From assembly GCA_944388615.1 (NCBI GenBank), contig CALXJL010000037.1, positions 1-13,332 of the forward strand: DNA of 13,332 nt, written 5' to 3'. The translations under genes were made by a program, and so were the position numbers. Below, piece after piece: positions 5,705 to 13,332 of the stretch (position 1 is its first letter; each line of letters starts with the position of its first letter). The notes under the pieces are model-generated. The model was not told the DNA's origin. It made no database searches and worked only from the letters and a program-made list of their open reading frames with translations. The stretch is from an uncultured Clostridia bacterium (GTDB lineage Bacteria; Bacillota; Clostridia; TANB77; CAG-508).

Positions 5705-6553
5705 ATGATTATATATGATATGAAAAAAATAAAAGTATATGCATTTGTAGGCCCGTCAGGAACTGGAAAAAGTTACAGAGCACAGATGGTTGCTGGAGAA
5801 AATGATATACACTATATAATAGATGATGGATTATTGATAAATGATAATCAAGTAGTTGCTGGTACTTCAGCAAAAAAAGCACCAACTAAAATAGAAACAG
5901 TTAAACATGCTATTTTTATAGATGAAAAAGAGAGAAAGCTAATGATAGAAGCGATAAAAAAAGAAAAAGTAGATTCAGTATTAATATTAGGAACATCTGA
6001 TGGAATGGTACATAAAATCGCTGAAAATCTGGGATTACCTCAGATATCAAAAATAATATATATTACAGATGTTGCAACTAAAACGGAAATGGAAACAGCA
6101 AGGAATATAAGGGTTACACAAGGAAAACATGTAATACCTGTTCCAACTTTTGAAATAAAAAAAGATTTTTCTGGTTACCTACTAGATCCACTTCAAATAT
6201 TTAAATCAAAAGGGATAGGTAAAACTCCATACATGTCTGAAAAATCAATAATAAGACCTACATTTAGCTATTTAGGAAAATTTAAAATATCTGATAGTGT
6301 ATTTAGACAAATAGCTGAATATTTAGCTAAAAAAGCAGAATCAATTAATAAAGTTATAAGAATAAGAGTAGAGAGTTATCCAGAAGGAATTTCTATATAT
6401 ATGGAAGTAGAATTAGTTTATGGATATAATGTAAAAGAATCTATAAGTGAATTTAGACATAAATTAATAAGTGATATTCAAAGATTAACAGCAATGAATG
6501 TACAAAAAGTAGTAGTATGTGCAAAAAGTATATACATACCACAAGAAAATTAA
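5705..6553 (+). CDS. P-loop NTPase with C-terminal Asp23/Gls24-like domain, function unknown
   Basis: I recognise the domains but not a function. Residues 8-30 hold a Walker A motif, GPSGTGKS (16-23). It is followed by YIIDDGLLI (37-45), whose paired Asp may be Walker B-like or metal-binding, then AGTSAKKAPTKIETVKHAIF (52-71), LILGTSDGMVHKIAENLGLP (93-112) and GKHVIPVPTFEIKKDFSGYL (140-159), all looking like conserved blocks. Residues 215-278 resemble Asp23/Gls24 (DUF322): IRVESYPEGISIYMEVELVYG, then a helix, then LTAMNVQKVVVCAKSI. No signal peptide or membrane segment is seen, so it is likely cytoplasmic. It is the first gene after its own promoter, with AAAGGAG 11 bases before the ATG and cmk-plsC starting 18 bases after its stop. 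Asp23 proteins attach to the envelope in Staphylococcus, so a nucleotide-dependent envelope role is possible but unproven. Confidence 0.85.
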   Translation: MIIYDMKKIKVYAFVGPSGTGKSYRAQMVAGENDIHYIIDDGLLINDNQVVAGTSAKKAPTKIETVKHAIFIDEKERKLMIEAIKKEKVDSVLILGTSDGMVHKIAENLGLPQISKIIYITDVATKTEMETARNIRVTQGKHVIPVPTFEIKKDFSGYLLDPLQIFKSKGIGKTPYMSEKSIIRPTFSYLGKFKISDSVFRQIAEYLAKKAESINKVIRIRVESYPEGISIYMEVELVYGYNVKESISEFRHKLISDIQRLTAMNVQKVVVCAKSIYIPQEN

Positions 6554-6571
6554 AAGAAGGGAAAGAATGAA

Positions 6572-7867
6572 ATGTCTTTTATAGTAGCGATAGATGGTCC
6601 AGCTGGAACTGGAAAAGGAGCGGTAACAAGTAGGGTTGCCAAAAAAATGAATTTAATAAGTATAGATACTGGAGCAACATATAGATGTGTAGCACTTGAA
6701 ACAATTAATAAAAATGTAGATATATCAGAAAAAGAGAAAATAATAGAAATATCTAAAAATATAGATATAGAATTAACTGTGGATGGAAAAGTATATTTAA
6801 ACAAACAAGATGTAAGTAAAAGAATTAGAGAAAATGATGTAACAAATATAGTATCACAGGTATCTAGTATTCCTGAAGTAAGAGAAAATATGGTTAAATT
6901 ACAAAGAAAAATAGCACAAGGAAAAGATGTAATTATGGAGGGAAGAGATATTACAACAGTAGTATTTCCAAATGCGGATGTGAAAATATATTTAGATGCT
7001 GATATAGAAGAAAGAGCAAAAAGAAGATATAATCAAAACAAAGAAAAAGGTATTAACATACCATATGAAGAAGTATTAGAAAATATAAGAAAAAGGGATG
7101 AAAACGATAAAAATAAAGAAGTAGGAGCTTTGAAAATAGCAGAAGATGCAATAGTCATAGATACTACAAATGTAACATTAAAAGAAAATGTAAAAAAAGT
7201 TTTAAATATTGTAAAAGAAAAGAAAAAGGAAATAGACATAGAAAAGAAAATATATTATGAACGTCCTAATACAAAATGGAAGATGTTTGAAGCTAAGGTT
7301 GTAAAAGGATTTTTAGGATTCTTATATAGGCTTGTATATAGAGTGAAGTTTGTAGGAAAGGAAAATATTCCCGAGCAAGGTGCTTGTATTATTTGTGCAA
7401 ATCATTTAAATTATTTAGATGCAGCAGCAGTTGTAATATTTAATAAAAGAAAAGTTAGATTTATTGCAAAAGAAGATTTGTTTCATTCAAAATTGATGAA
7501 CTGGTTAGCACATGTTTTTGATATTATTCCAATAAAAAGAGGAAAACAGGATATGGAATCAATGAAAAGATCAATGAAAGCATTAAAAGATGGAGAAATA
7601 CTTGGAATATTTCCAGAAGGAACAAGAAAAGGGATAGCAAAAAATGTAAAAGTAAAGAATGGAGCAGCTTTTATGGCTATAAGAAATGGTGTTAGCGTAA
7701 TACCAGTTGGAATTCAAGGAAGTTTTAAACCTTTTTCAACAGTAACATTAAATTATGGCAAACCAATAAAATTCGAGCAACAAAAATCTCCAGAAAAAGA
7801 TTATTTAGATAAAGCAAGCGAACAAATAATGGAACAAATAATTATGTTGACAAATCAAAAGGTTTAA
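6572..7867 (+). CDS. cmk-plsC: Fused cytidylate kinase and PlsC-type 1-acylglycerol-3-phosphate acyltransferase
   Basis: One 431-residue frame joins two enzymes. Residues 1-215 are (d)CMP kinase: IDGPAGTGKG (7-16), IDTGATYR (31-38), MEGRDITTVVFPNADVKIYLDA (122-143), RKRDENDKNKE (173-183) and AEDAIVIDTTN (190-200). Residues 225-431 are a lysophosphatidate acyltransferase: NHLNYLD (277-283, the HX4D catalytic motif), FPEGTR (347-352) and VIPVGI (376-381), with an amphipathic segment near 243-260 for membrane contact. The kinase supplies CDP, hence CTP for CDP-diacylglycerol; the acyltransferase makes phosphatidate, the other substrate of that step. The Walker A lysine is followed by Gly-Ala rather than Ser-Thr, and an Arg usual in the D-x-x-R motif is Lys182. 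AAGGGA lies 9 bases before ATG 6572. cmk and plsC are commonly neighbours in Clostridia. Confidence 0.93.
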   Translation: MSFIVAIDGPAGTGKGAVTSRVAKKMNLISIDTGATYRCVALETINKNVDISEKEKIIEISKNIDIELTVDGKVYLNKQDVSKRIRENDVTNIVSQVSSIPEVRENMVKLQRKIAQGKDVIMEGRDITTVVFPNADVKIYLDADIEERAKRRYNQNKEKGINIPYEEVLENIRKRDENDKNKEVGALKIAEDAIVIDTTNVTLKENVKKVLNIVKEKKKEIDIEKKIYYERPNTKWKMFEAKVVKGFLGFLYRLVYRVKFVGKENIPEQGACIICANHLNYLDAAAVVIFNKRKVRFIAKEDLFHSKLMNWLAHVFDIIPIKRGKQDMESMKRSMKALKDGEILGIFPEGTRKGIAKNVKVKNGAAFMAIRNGVSVIPVGIQGSFKPFSTVTLNYGKPIKFEQQKSPEKDYLDKASEQIMEQIIMLTNQKV

Positions 7868-7925
7868 TATATAATATTCTGAGCTATATGTGCAAATTTG
7901 TACATTAATGAAAGGATGTTAATAA

Positions 7926-9023
7926 ATGGATAATAAAGAAGAATTAAGTTTTGAAGAATTATATAATCAATCATTAGAAAAAGAAACGAAATTAGAAAAA
8001 ACAGTAACTGGAAAAATAATTTCTATAAGTAGAGATGGAGAAATATATGTGGATTTTGGCTATAAAGCAGATGGAATAATTCCAAAAGAAGAATATTCAT
8101 TTGATCAAAATGCAAATCCAAATGATGAATTTAAAGTGGGAGATGAAATAACAGCAGAAGTATTAAAACAAAATGACGGGCTTGGAAATGTTTTATTATC
8201 ATATAAAAGATATAAAGCAAGAAATGATAAAAAATGTTTTGAAGAAAAAATTAATAATGATGAAGTATTTACAGCAAAAATATCAACTGTTATGGAAAAA
8301 GGCTTTATAGTAAATATATTCTCAACTAGAGTTTTTATTCCATTATCTCAATCTGGAATAAAAAGAGATGAAAATATAGATGATTATAAAGACAAAGAAG
8401 TTAGTTTTAAAATAATAGAATATAATCCACAAAATAGAAGAATAATAGGTTCTATAAAAATACTTTTAGATGAAGAAAAAAAGAAAAAAGAGGATGAATT
8501 TTGGAATGATGTTGAAATAGGAAAGACATATAAAGGAATAGTAACTAGTATTTGCTCATATGGAGCATTTGTGGATTTGGGAGTAGTACAAGGATTATTA
8601 CATATAACAGAAATGTCTTGGGCAAAAAATGTAGATCCAAATACGATATTAAAAGTAGGCCAAGAAATTAATGTAGTAGTAAAAAATGTGGATAAAGAAC
8701 ATAAAAGATTACTATTAGTATATGGAGAAAAAGGACCAAATCCTTGGGAAAATATCGAAGAAAAATATAAAGTAAATGATATAGTAAAGGCAAAAGTGGT
8801 AAAAATAGTGCCTTTTGGAGCTTTCCTAGAAATAGAAGAGGGAATTGAAGGATTAGTACATATATCTCAAATATGTGAAAAGAAAATTACAAAACCAGAA
8901 GAAGAATTAACAGTAGGAAAATATGTGAATGCAAAAATTATAAATATAGATAAAGAAAATAAAAAAATGGAATTATCTATAAGAGAATTAGAAGGAACAA
9001 GTAATGAGTATAAAGAAGTTTAG
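7926..9023 (+). CDS. Four-repeat S1 RNA-binding protein (RpsA-like)
   Basis: 365 residues with four S1 (OB-fold) repeats, about 24-93, 112-178, 197-267 and 283-353. Repeats 3 and 4 are the most typical, with YGAFVDLG..QGLLHITEMSW and FGAFLEIEEGIEGLVHISQI. Repeat 2 is divergent. Such proteins bind single-stranded RNA; in low-GC Gram-positives they resemble ribosomal protein S1 but have fewer repeats than the six of E. coli and a less certain role in translation initiation. In many Clostridia this S1 region is fused to IspH (HMB-PP reductase) and follows cmk; here no IspH portion exists and the frame opens directly with a short acidic helix. AAAGGA lies 9 bases before ATG 7926. Located between cmk-plsC and typA in the same orientation. 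Confidence 0.9.
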   Translation: MDNKEELSFEELYNQSLEKETKLEKTVTGKIISISRDGEIYVDFGYKADGIIPKEEYSFDQNANPNDEFKVGDEITAEVLKQNDGLGNVLLSYKRYKARNDKKCFEEKINNDEVFTAKISTVMEKGFIVNIFSTRVFIPLSQSGIKRDENIDDYKDKEVSFKIIEYNPQNRRIIGSIKILLDEEKKKKEDEFWNDVEIGKTYKGIVTSICSYGAFVDLGVVQGLLHITEMSWAKNVDPNTILKVGQEINVVVKNVDKEHKRLLLVYGEKGPNPWENIEEKYKVNDIVKAKVVKIVPFGAFLEIEEGIEGLVHISQICEKKITKPEEELTVGKYVNAKIINIDKENKKMELSIRELEGTSNEYKEV

Positions 9024-9043
9024 AATTTAACATTAAACTATAT

Positions 9044-9071
9044 ATTGGCATATATGAAAATATACGCCAAT
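9044..9071 (+). promoter_or_regulatory. Intergenic hairpin with GAAA loop before typA
   Basis: ATTGGCATATAT (9044-9055) and ATATACGCCAAT (9060-9071) form a 12-bp stem with one A-C mismatch around the tetraloop GAAA. Only a few Ts follow, so it is a poor terminator. It may stop 3' exonucleases, be a processing site, or partially attenuate typA. Confidence 0.5.
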
Positions 9072-9100
9072 TTCCATTGATGTAGAAAGGAAAAGGGGAA

Positions 9101-10921
9101 ATGAACAATAAAAATATAAGAAATATAGCAATAATAGCACATGTCGATCATGGAAAAACTACATTAGTAGATGCACTATTAAGACAAAGTCATGTTTTTA
9201 GAGAAAATGAACAAGTTGAAGAAAGAGTAATGGATTCAAATGATCTAGAAAAAGAAAGAGGAATAACAATCCTTTCAAAAAATACTTCAGTTATGTATAA
9301 TAATGTAAAAATAAATATAGTAGATACTCCTGGACATGCAGATTTTGGAGGAGAAGTTGAAAGAGTGCTAAAAACTGTTGACGGAGTTCTTTTATTAGTA
9401 GATGCTTTTGAAGGACCAATGCCTCAAACAAGAGAAGTTCTAAAAAAATCTCTAGCACTAAATTTACAACCAATAGTTGTAATAAATAAAATAGATAGAC
9501 CAGGATCAAATCCAGAAAAAGTTGTAGATCAGGTATTGGAATTATTCATAGAATTAGATGCAAGTGATGAACAATTAGAATTTCCAGTAATATATGCATC
9601 TGCTAAAAATGGAATAGCTAAAATGAGTTTAGAAGAAGAAAGTGAAAATATAACATGTATATTTGATACAATTATTAATACAATAAATCCACCAGAATGT
9701 GATCCAGAAGGTCCAATGCAAATGTTAGTATCTAATATAGATTATGATGAATATTTAGGAAGAATTGCAGTAGGAAGAATTGAAAGAGGCGTTATAAAAA
9801 ATGGTATGCCAATAGCTATTTGTAAACCAGATAAAAATGCACAAGGAAGAATAGGAAAACTATTTACATATGAAGGATTAAAAAAAGTTGAAGTTGAAGA
9901 AGCAGTTGCAGGTGATATTGTATCACTTTCAGGGATATCTGATATAAACATAGGTGATACTATTTGTGATATAAATAATCCAGAAAAAATACCATTTGTG
10001 GATATAGATGAACCAACTGTATCTATGACATTTAGTGTAAATAATGGACCATTTGCTGGCCAAGAGGGAGAATTTGTAACATCAAGACATATTAGAGATA
10101 GATTATTTAAGGAATTAGAGAGAAATGTAAGTTTAAGAGTAAAAGAAACAGATTCAGCTGAAAGTTTTGAAGTTTGTGGTAGAGGAGAACTTCATTTATC
10201 TGTATTAATAGAAACAATGAGAAGAGAAGGTTTTGAATTATTAGTATCTAGACCCAAAGTTATTATAAAAGATATTGATGGCGTAAAAAGCGAACCAATG
10301 GAGAGATTAATTGTAAACGTTCCAGATGATTCAATTGGTACAGTAATTGAAAAATTAGGAAGAAGAAAAGGCGAAATGCTAAATATGGAGCCAGCTGAAC
10401 TGGGACATACAAAAATAGAATTTAAAATACCATCAAGAGGTTTAATTGGATATAGAACAGAATTCCTTACAGACACAAAGGGTGAAGGAACAATGAATAG
10501 TATTTTTGATTGTTATGAGCCATATAAGGGAGAAATTTCATCAAGAACAAGAGGGGTGCTTGTAGCATTTGAGCAAGGTACATCTGTAACTTATGGACTA
10601 TATAATGCTCAAGAAAGAGGTGACTTATTTATTGGGCCAGGTGTAGAAGTATATGAGGGAATGATTGTTGGATTGAATTCTAGAAATGAGGATATAGCAA
10701 TAAATGTATGTAAAGAAAAACATCTAACAAATACAAGAGCATCAGGGTCTGATGAAGCATTAAGATTAGTACCACCACTACAAATGTCTTTAGAAAAAGC
10801 TATAGAATTTATTGCAGAAGATGAATTAGTTGAAGTAACTCCAAAAAACATTAGATTAAGAAAAAAAATATTAGATACGAAAACAAGAGAAAGAGAAGCA
10901 AGACGAGCTTTAAAAGAGTAA
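9101..10921 (+). CDS. typA: Translational GTPase TypA/BipA
   Basis: Ribosome-associated GTPase related to EF-G and LepA, linked to 50S assembly, cold and stress growth. It is 606 residues, the normal length. G1 is AHVDHGKTT (13-21), G2 RGIT (53-56), G3 DTPGHADF (75-82), G4 NKID (129-132) and G5 SAK near 167-169. Domain II (about 205-290), the EF-G-like III and V regions, and the TypA-specific C-terminal domain follow, with GRGELHLSVLIETMRREGFE, KIPSRGLIGYRTEFLTDTKG, EDIAINVCKEKHLTNTRASG and a basic tail. AAAGGAAAAGGGG lies just before ATG 9101. The gene is 77 bases after the S1 gene and the intervening hairpin could modulate its expression; a terminator follows it. Confidence 0.98.
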   Translation: MNNKNIRNIAIIAHVDHGKTTLVDALLRQSHVFRENEQVEERVMDSNDLEKERGITILSKNTSVMYNNVKINIVDTPGHADFGGEVERVLKTVDGVLLLVDAFEGPMPQTREVLKKSLALNLQPIVVINKIDRPGSNPEKVVDQVLELFIELDASDEQLEFPVIYASAKNGIAKMSLEEESENITCIFDTIINTINPPECDPEGPMQMLVSNIDYDEYLGRIAVGRIERGVIKNGMPIAICKPDKNAQGRIGKLFTYEGLKKVEVEEAVAGDIVSLSGISDINIGDTICDINNPEKIPFVDIDEPTVSMTFSVNNGPFAGQEGEFVTSRHIRDRLFKELERNVSLRVKETDSAESFEVCGRGELHLSVLIETMRREGFELLVSRPKVIIKDIDGVKSEPMERLIVNVPDDSIGTVIEKLGRRKGEMLNMEPAELGHTKIEFKIPSRGLIGYRTEFLTDTKGEGTMNSIFDCYEPYKGEISSRTRGVLVAFEQGTSVTYGLYNAQERGDLFIGPGVEVYEGMIVGLNSRNEDIAINVCKEKHLTNTRASGSDEALRLVPPLQMSLEKAIEFIAEDELVEVTPKNIRLRKKILDTKTREREARRALKE

Positions 10922-10950
10922 ATTATTTTTTTATGGTGTCAGATTAGTAT

Positions 10951-10984
10951 AAAAATCAGCAACTAATTATAGTTACTGATTTTT
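10951..10984 (+). terminator. Rho-independent terminator after typA
   Basis: AAAAATCAGCAACTA (10951-10965) pairs with TAGTTACTGATTTTT (10970-10984), 15 positions with one mismatch and the loop ATTA, then more Ts. The A-rich 5' arm could make it bidirectional. Confidence 0.88.
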
Positions 10985-11003
10985 ATTTATATACGATGTT
11001 TAC

Positions 11004-11032
11004 TTGAACCCAAAACTAATAAATGGTATAAT
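11004..11032 (+). promoter_or_regulatory. Promoter of corA
   Basis: TTGAAC (11004-11009), a 17-bp spacer and a perfect TATAAT (11027-11032) preceded by TGG, an extended -10. The transcript should start near 11039, only a few bases before GTG 11043, which supports ATG 11064 as the true start. Confidence 0.88.
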
Positions 11033-11048
11033 ATAAGAGCGAGTGCAA

Positions 11049-11055
11049 AAGGAGG
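11049..11055 (+). promoter_or_regulatory. Shine-Dalgarno deciding the corA start
   Basis: AAGGAGG lies 8 bases before ATG 11064. The longer in-frame GTG at 11043 lies upstream of it and has no room for its own ribosome site. Confidence 0.85.
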
Positions 11056-11063
11056 GGAAAAAT

Positions 11064-12047
11064 ATGATAAGAATGTATAATACAGATATAATAACTAATA
11101 TTACAGAGAAAACAGAAGAATACAAAAAAGGAAATTGGATAAGTATGGTCTCCCCTTCAGAAGAAGAAATAAGAGAAGTGTGTATGAATCTTAATATTCA
11201 AGAAGATTTTATAAAATATGCACTTGACTTTGAAGAAAAAGCGAGAATTGATTATGAAGAAGATGATGAAACTACTTTGTTTTTAATAGATGTTCCAATT
11301 ATAGAAAAAGAAAAACCTTCAGAGGAAGAAGAGGAAGGAAATAATATATATACAACAATGCCACTTGGAATGATAGTTGTAAGAGATGATTATTTTATAA
11401 CAGTCTCATTAAAGAAAAATAAAATTATCGAAGAATTAGAAAGTGGTTTATCAAAAAATAGATTAAAAGGAATTTCATCTTATAAAAAAAGTAGATTATT
11501 ATTACATATTTTATATAAAAATGCGTCATATTTTTTAACTTTATTAAAAAGAATTAATAGAGAAACAGAAATAGCAGAAAATGTTTTGAAAAATTCAATG
11601 AAAAATAAAGAATTGCTAAAACTATTAAGTTTAGATAAGAGTTTGGTATATTTAACAACATCATTAAAATCTAATGAAATTGTAATGGAAAAAACATTAA
11701 GAGGGAAAGTAATAAAATTATATGATGAAGATGAAGATATACTAGATGATGCAATTATAGAAAACAGACAGGCAATTGAGATGAGTAGAATATACACAGA
11801 AATTCTAAATGGAACAATGGATGCATATGCATCTATAATATCTAATAATCTAAATGTGGTAATGAAATTTTTAACTTCAATAACAATAGTTATTTCTATA
11901 CCAACATTAATTGCAAGTTTTATGGGAATGAATGTACCAGTACCATTTCAGAATAATCCAAATGGATTTATTATTATGACAGTTATATCTGTAATAGTAG
12001 CTCTAATTTCTTTAATATGGTTAAGGAAAAAAGGTATGTTGGATTAA
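11064..12047 (+). CDS. corA: CorA-family divalent cation transporter
   Basis: Pentameric inner-membrane channel for Mg2+ and often Co2+ or Ni2+. From ATG 11064 the product is 327 residues, normal length. The large cytoplasmic N-terminal domain (1-265) contains WISMVSPSEEEI and ALDFEEKARIDYEEDDETTLFLIDVP, an acidic stretch PSEEEEEGNN (about 85-94) and long helices lining the stalk. Membrane helix 1 (about 270-289) ends in the signature GMN (288-290), followed by a short external loop VPVPFQNNPNG, membrane helix 2 (about 302-320) and the basic tail RKKGMLD. It has its own promoter and sits between typA and the ABC-F gene. No Mg-sensing leader is visible; the leader is only about 25 bases. Substrate ion cannot be told from sequence. 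Confidence 0.96.
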   Translation: MIRMYNTDIITNITEKTEEYKKGNWISMVSPSEEEIREVCMNLNIQEDFIKYALDFEEKARIDYEEDDETTLFLIDVPIIEKEKPSEEEEEGNNIYTTMPLGMIVVRDDYFITVSLKKNKIIEELESGLSKNRLKGISSYKKSRLLLHILYKNASYFLTLLKRINRETEIAENVLKNSMKNKELLKLLSLDKSLVYLTTSLKSNEIVMEKTLRGKVIKLYDEDEDILDDAIIENRQAIEMSRIYTEILNGTMDAYASIISNNLNVVMKFLTSITIVISIPTLIASFMGMNVPVPFQNNPNGFIIMTVISVIVALISLIWLRKKGMLD

Positions 12048-12054
12048 TATTTTA

Positions 12055-12083
12055 TTGAATAAAAAAAATATGTATGATATAAT
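12055..12083 (+). promoter_or_regulatory. Promoter of the ABC-F gene
   Basis: TTGAAT (12055-12060), a 17-bp spacer and a perfect TATAAT (12078-12083) preceded by TGA, an extended -10. The -35 lies 7 bases after the corA stop, and no terminator separates the two genes. Confidence 0.85.
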
Positions 12084-12112
12084 TCACAAAAAATGAGAAG
12101 GAGAACAAGAAT

Positions 12113-13332
12113 ATGTTAAATGCAATTGGAGTAACAATACGTTTTGGAAAAAGAACATTATTTGAAGATGTTAATATAAAATTTAACAAAGGATGTTGTT
12201 ATGGGATAATAGGAGCAAATGGTGCTGGAAAATCAACATTTTTAAAAGTACTTTCAGGAGAGTTAGAACCAAGTAAAGGGGAAGTTACAAAAGAAAAAAC
12301 AGAAAGACTTTCAGTTTTAAAACAAGACCACTTTGCATTTGAAGAATATAGTGTAATAGATACAGTTATGATGGGAAACCAAGAATTATATAATATAATG
12401 AAGGAAAAAGAAGCTATTTATGCTAAACCAGATTTTTCAGAAGAAGATGGAATGAAAGCAGCAAAATTAGAAGAAAGATTTGCAGAATTAGATGGATGGA
12501 ATGTAGAGTCAGATGCAGCACAATTATTAAATGATCTAGGAATAAATCCTGAAGATCATTATAAAATGATGAGCGAAATTGAGGCAAAAGAAAAAGTTAA
12601 AATTCTTTTAGCACAAGCATTATTTGGAAATCCAGATATATTACTTTTGGATGAGCCTACAAATGATTTGGATTTAAAGAGTATCAGTTGGTTAGAAGAA
12701 TTTTTAATTAATTTTGAAAATACAGTTATAGTTGTATCTCATGATAGATATTTTTTAAATAAAGTATGTACACATATTGCAGATGTTGATTTTGGAAAAA
12801 TAAAAGTATATCCAGGAAATTATGATTTCTGGTATGAATCAAGTCAATTAGCATTAAAACAAGCAAGAGAGCAAAACAAAAAGAAGGAAGAAAAGATAAA
12901 AGAATTACAAGACTTTATTGCCAGATTTAGTGCAAATGCCTCAAAATCAAAACAAGCAACTTCTAGAAAGAAAACATTAGAGAAGATTGAATTAGAAGAA
13001 ATTAAACCATCTAATAGAAAATATCCATATGTAGATTTTAAACCAGATAGAGAACCAGGAAGAGAAATTTTACAAGTAAAGAATATATCTAAAACAATTG
13101 ATGGTGTAAAATTACTAGACAACGTTTCATTTGATGTAAAAGAAGGGAATAAAATTGCCTTTTTAGCAGATAATGAATTAGCTAAAACAGTGTTATTCCA
13201 AATTATAGAAGGAGAAATGCAGCCAGACGAAGGGGAATTGGTATGGGGAACAACCATTACAAAATCATATTTCCCTAAGGATAACAACTATTTATTTGAA
13301 ACAGATGAAAATATAACAGAATGGCTTAGAAA
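12113..13332 (+). CDS. ABC-F ATPase of the YkpA/YbiT subfamily, 3' end cut by the window
   Basis: Soluble twin-ATPase protein. ABC-F members bind the ribosomal E site and act on stalled or initiating ribosomes; the role of this subfamily is less defined. 406 residues are visible, open to the window edge, of an expected 530-540. The first ATPase has Walker A GANGAGKST (34-42), Walker B ILLLDEPT (176-183) and H-loop SHDR (209-212). Its signature, normally LSGGE, reads IEAKE within SEIEAKEKVKILLAQALFG; YbiT-type proteins are known to vary here. A charged linker follows (240-300, with RFSANASKSKQATSRKK). The second ATPase begins near 318, and its Walker A is LADNELAKT (351-359), lacking both canonical glycines but keeping Lys-Thr, with ITKSYFPKDN after it. 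GAGAAGGAGAAC precedes ATG 12113. No antibiotic-resistance role is implied. Confidence 0.95.
   Translation, partial: MLNAIGVTIRFGKRTLFEDVNIKFNKGCCYGIIGANGAGKSTFLKVLSGELEPSKGEVTKEKTERLSVLKQDHFAFEEYSVIDTVMMGNQELYNIMKEKEAIYAKPDFSEEDGMKAAKLEERFAELDGWNVESDAAQLLNDLGINPEDHYKMMSEIEAKEKVKILLAQALFGNPDILLLDEPTNDLDLKSISWLEEFLINFENTVIVVSHDRYFLNKVCTHIADVDFGKIKVYPGNYDFWYESSQLALKQAREQNKKKEEKIKELQDFIARFSANASKSKQATSRKKTLEKIELEEIKPSNRKYPYVDFKPDREPGREILQVKNISKTIDGVKLLDNVSFDVKEGNKIAFLADNELAKTVLFQIIEGEMQPDEGELVWGTTITKSYFPKDNNYLFETDENITEWLR

Noticed and set aside
7890..7903. Near-palindrome GTGCAAATTTGTAC before the S1 gene
   Set aside because: It is a 14-bp near-palindrome with one mismatched pair in AT-rich DNA, without a promoter beside it; too little to call an operator.
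11043..11063. GTG 11043 as the corA start
   Set aside because: It lies only a few bases after the predicted transcript start and upstream of the strong AAGGAGG that serves ATG 11064.
12048..12070. Terminator between corA and the ABC-F gene
   Set aside because: TTTTAT/ATAAAA could pair around three bases, but the stem is entirely A-T and overlaps the -35 of the next promoter.
12844..13287. Reverse-strand reading frame of 147 codons
   Set aside because: It is antisense to the conserved linker and second ATPase of the ABC-F gene and shows no recognisable protein pattern.
1..13332. CRISPR arrays, tRNA or rRNA genes, toxin-antitoxin pairs, prophage or defence systems
   Set aside because: None seen on either strand. 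Apart from the possible remnant at 6-63, the window is core translation, division, lipid and transport genes with uniform composition.

Overview
The window is strongly AT-rich and every recognisable gene lies on the + strand. Protein sequences and gene orders (ylxM-ffh-rpsP-khpA-rimM-trmD-rplS, sepF with divIVA, cmk beside an S1-repeat protein) point to Bacillota, most likely a low-GC member of Clostridia. The lineage call is inference from gene families and order; no rRNA is present. I see no tRNA, rRNA, CRISPR array, intact insertion sequence or prophage. No gene-free stretch exceeds about 250 bases.

Layout. (1) 1-104: gene-free sequence with two or three short GACAT-type direct repeats, possibly a transposon-end remnant. 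(2) 105-4459: promoter, then a protein-targeting and ribosome-biogenesis operon: ylxM, ffh, rpsP, khpA, rimM, trmD, rplS, closed by a long hairpin terminator. ffh carries a one-base frameshift near 741, and L19 has an unusual charged tail of about 80 residues. (3) 4460-5620: a control region with four 11-bp-phased direct repeats matching the WalR/YycF type, a promoter, then sepF and divIVA (cell division) and a strong terminator. (4) 5621-10984: an extended -10 promoter, then a P-loop protein with an Asp23-like C-terminus and no known function, a cytidylate kinase/PlsC acyltransferase fusion, a four-repeat S1 protein and typA, closed by a terminator. (5) 11004-12047: a promoter and a CorA-type divalent cation transporter. 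(6) 12055-end: a promoter and a YkpA/YbiT-type ABC-F ATPase cut off by the window edge.

Most of the window serves translation and the membrane: signal recognition particle, 16S maturation, tRNA m1G37 methylation, ribosomal proteins, translational GTPase and ABC-F factor, CMP kinase joined to phosphatidic acid synthesis, and division-site proteins. It reads as core chromosome rather than an accessory island. I see no clear undescribed multi-gene system. The best leads are the WalR-like operator before sepF-divIVA, the P-loop/Asp23-like protein, the CMK-PlsC fusion with an altered Walker A, the L19 tail and the ffh frameshift.
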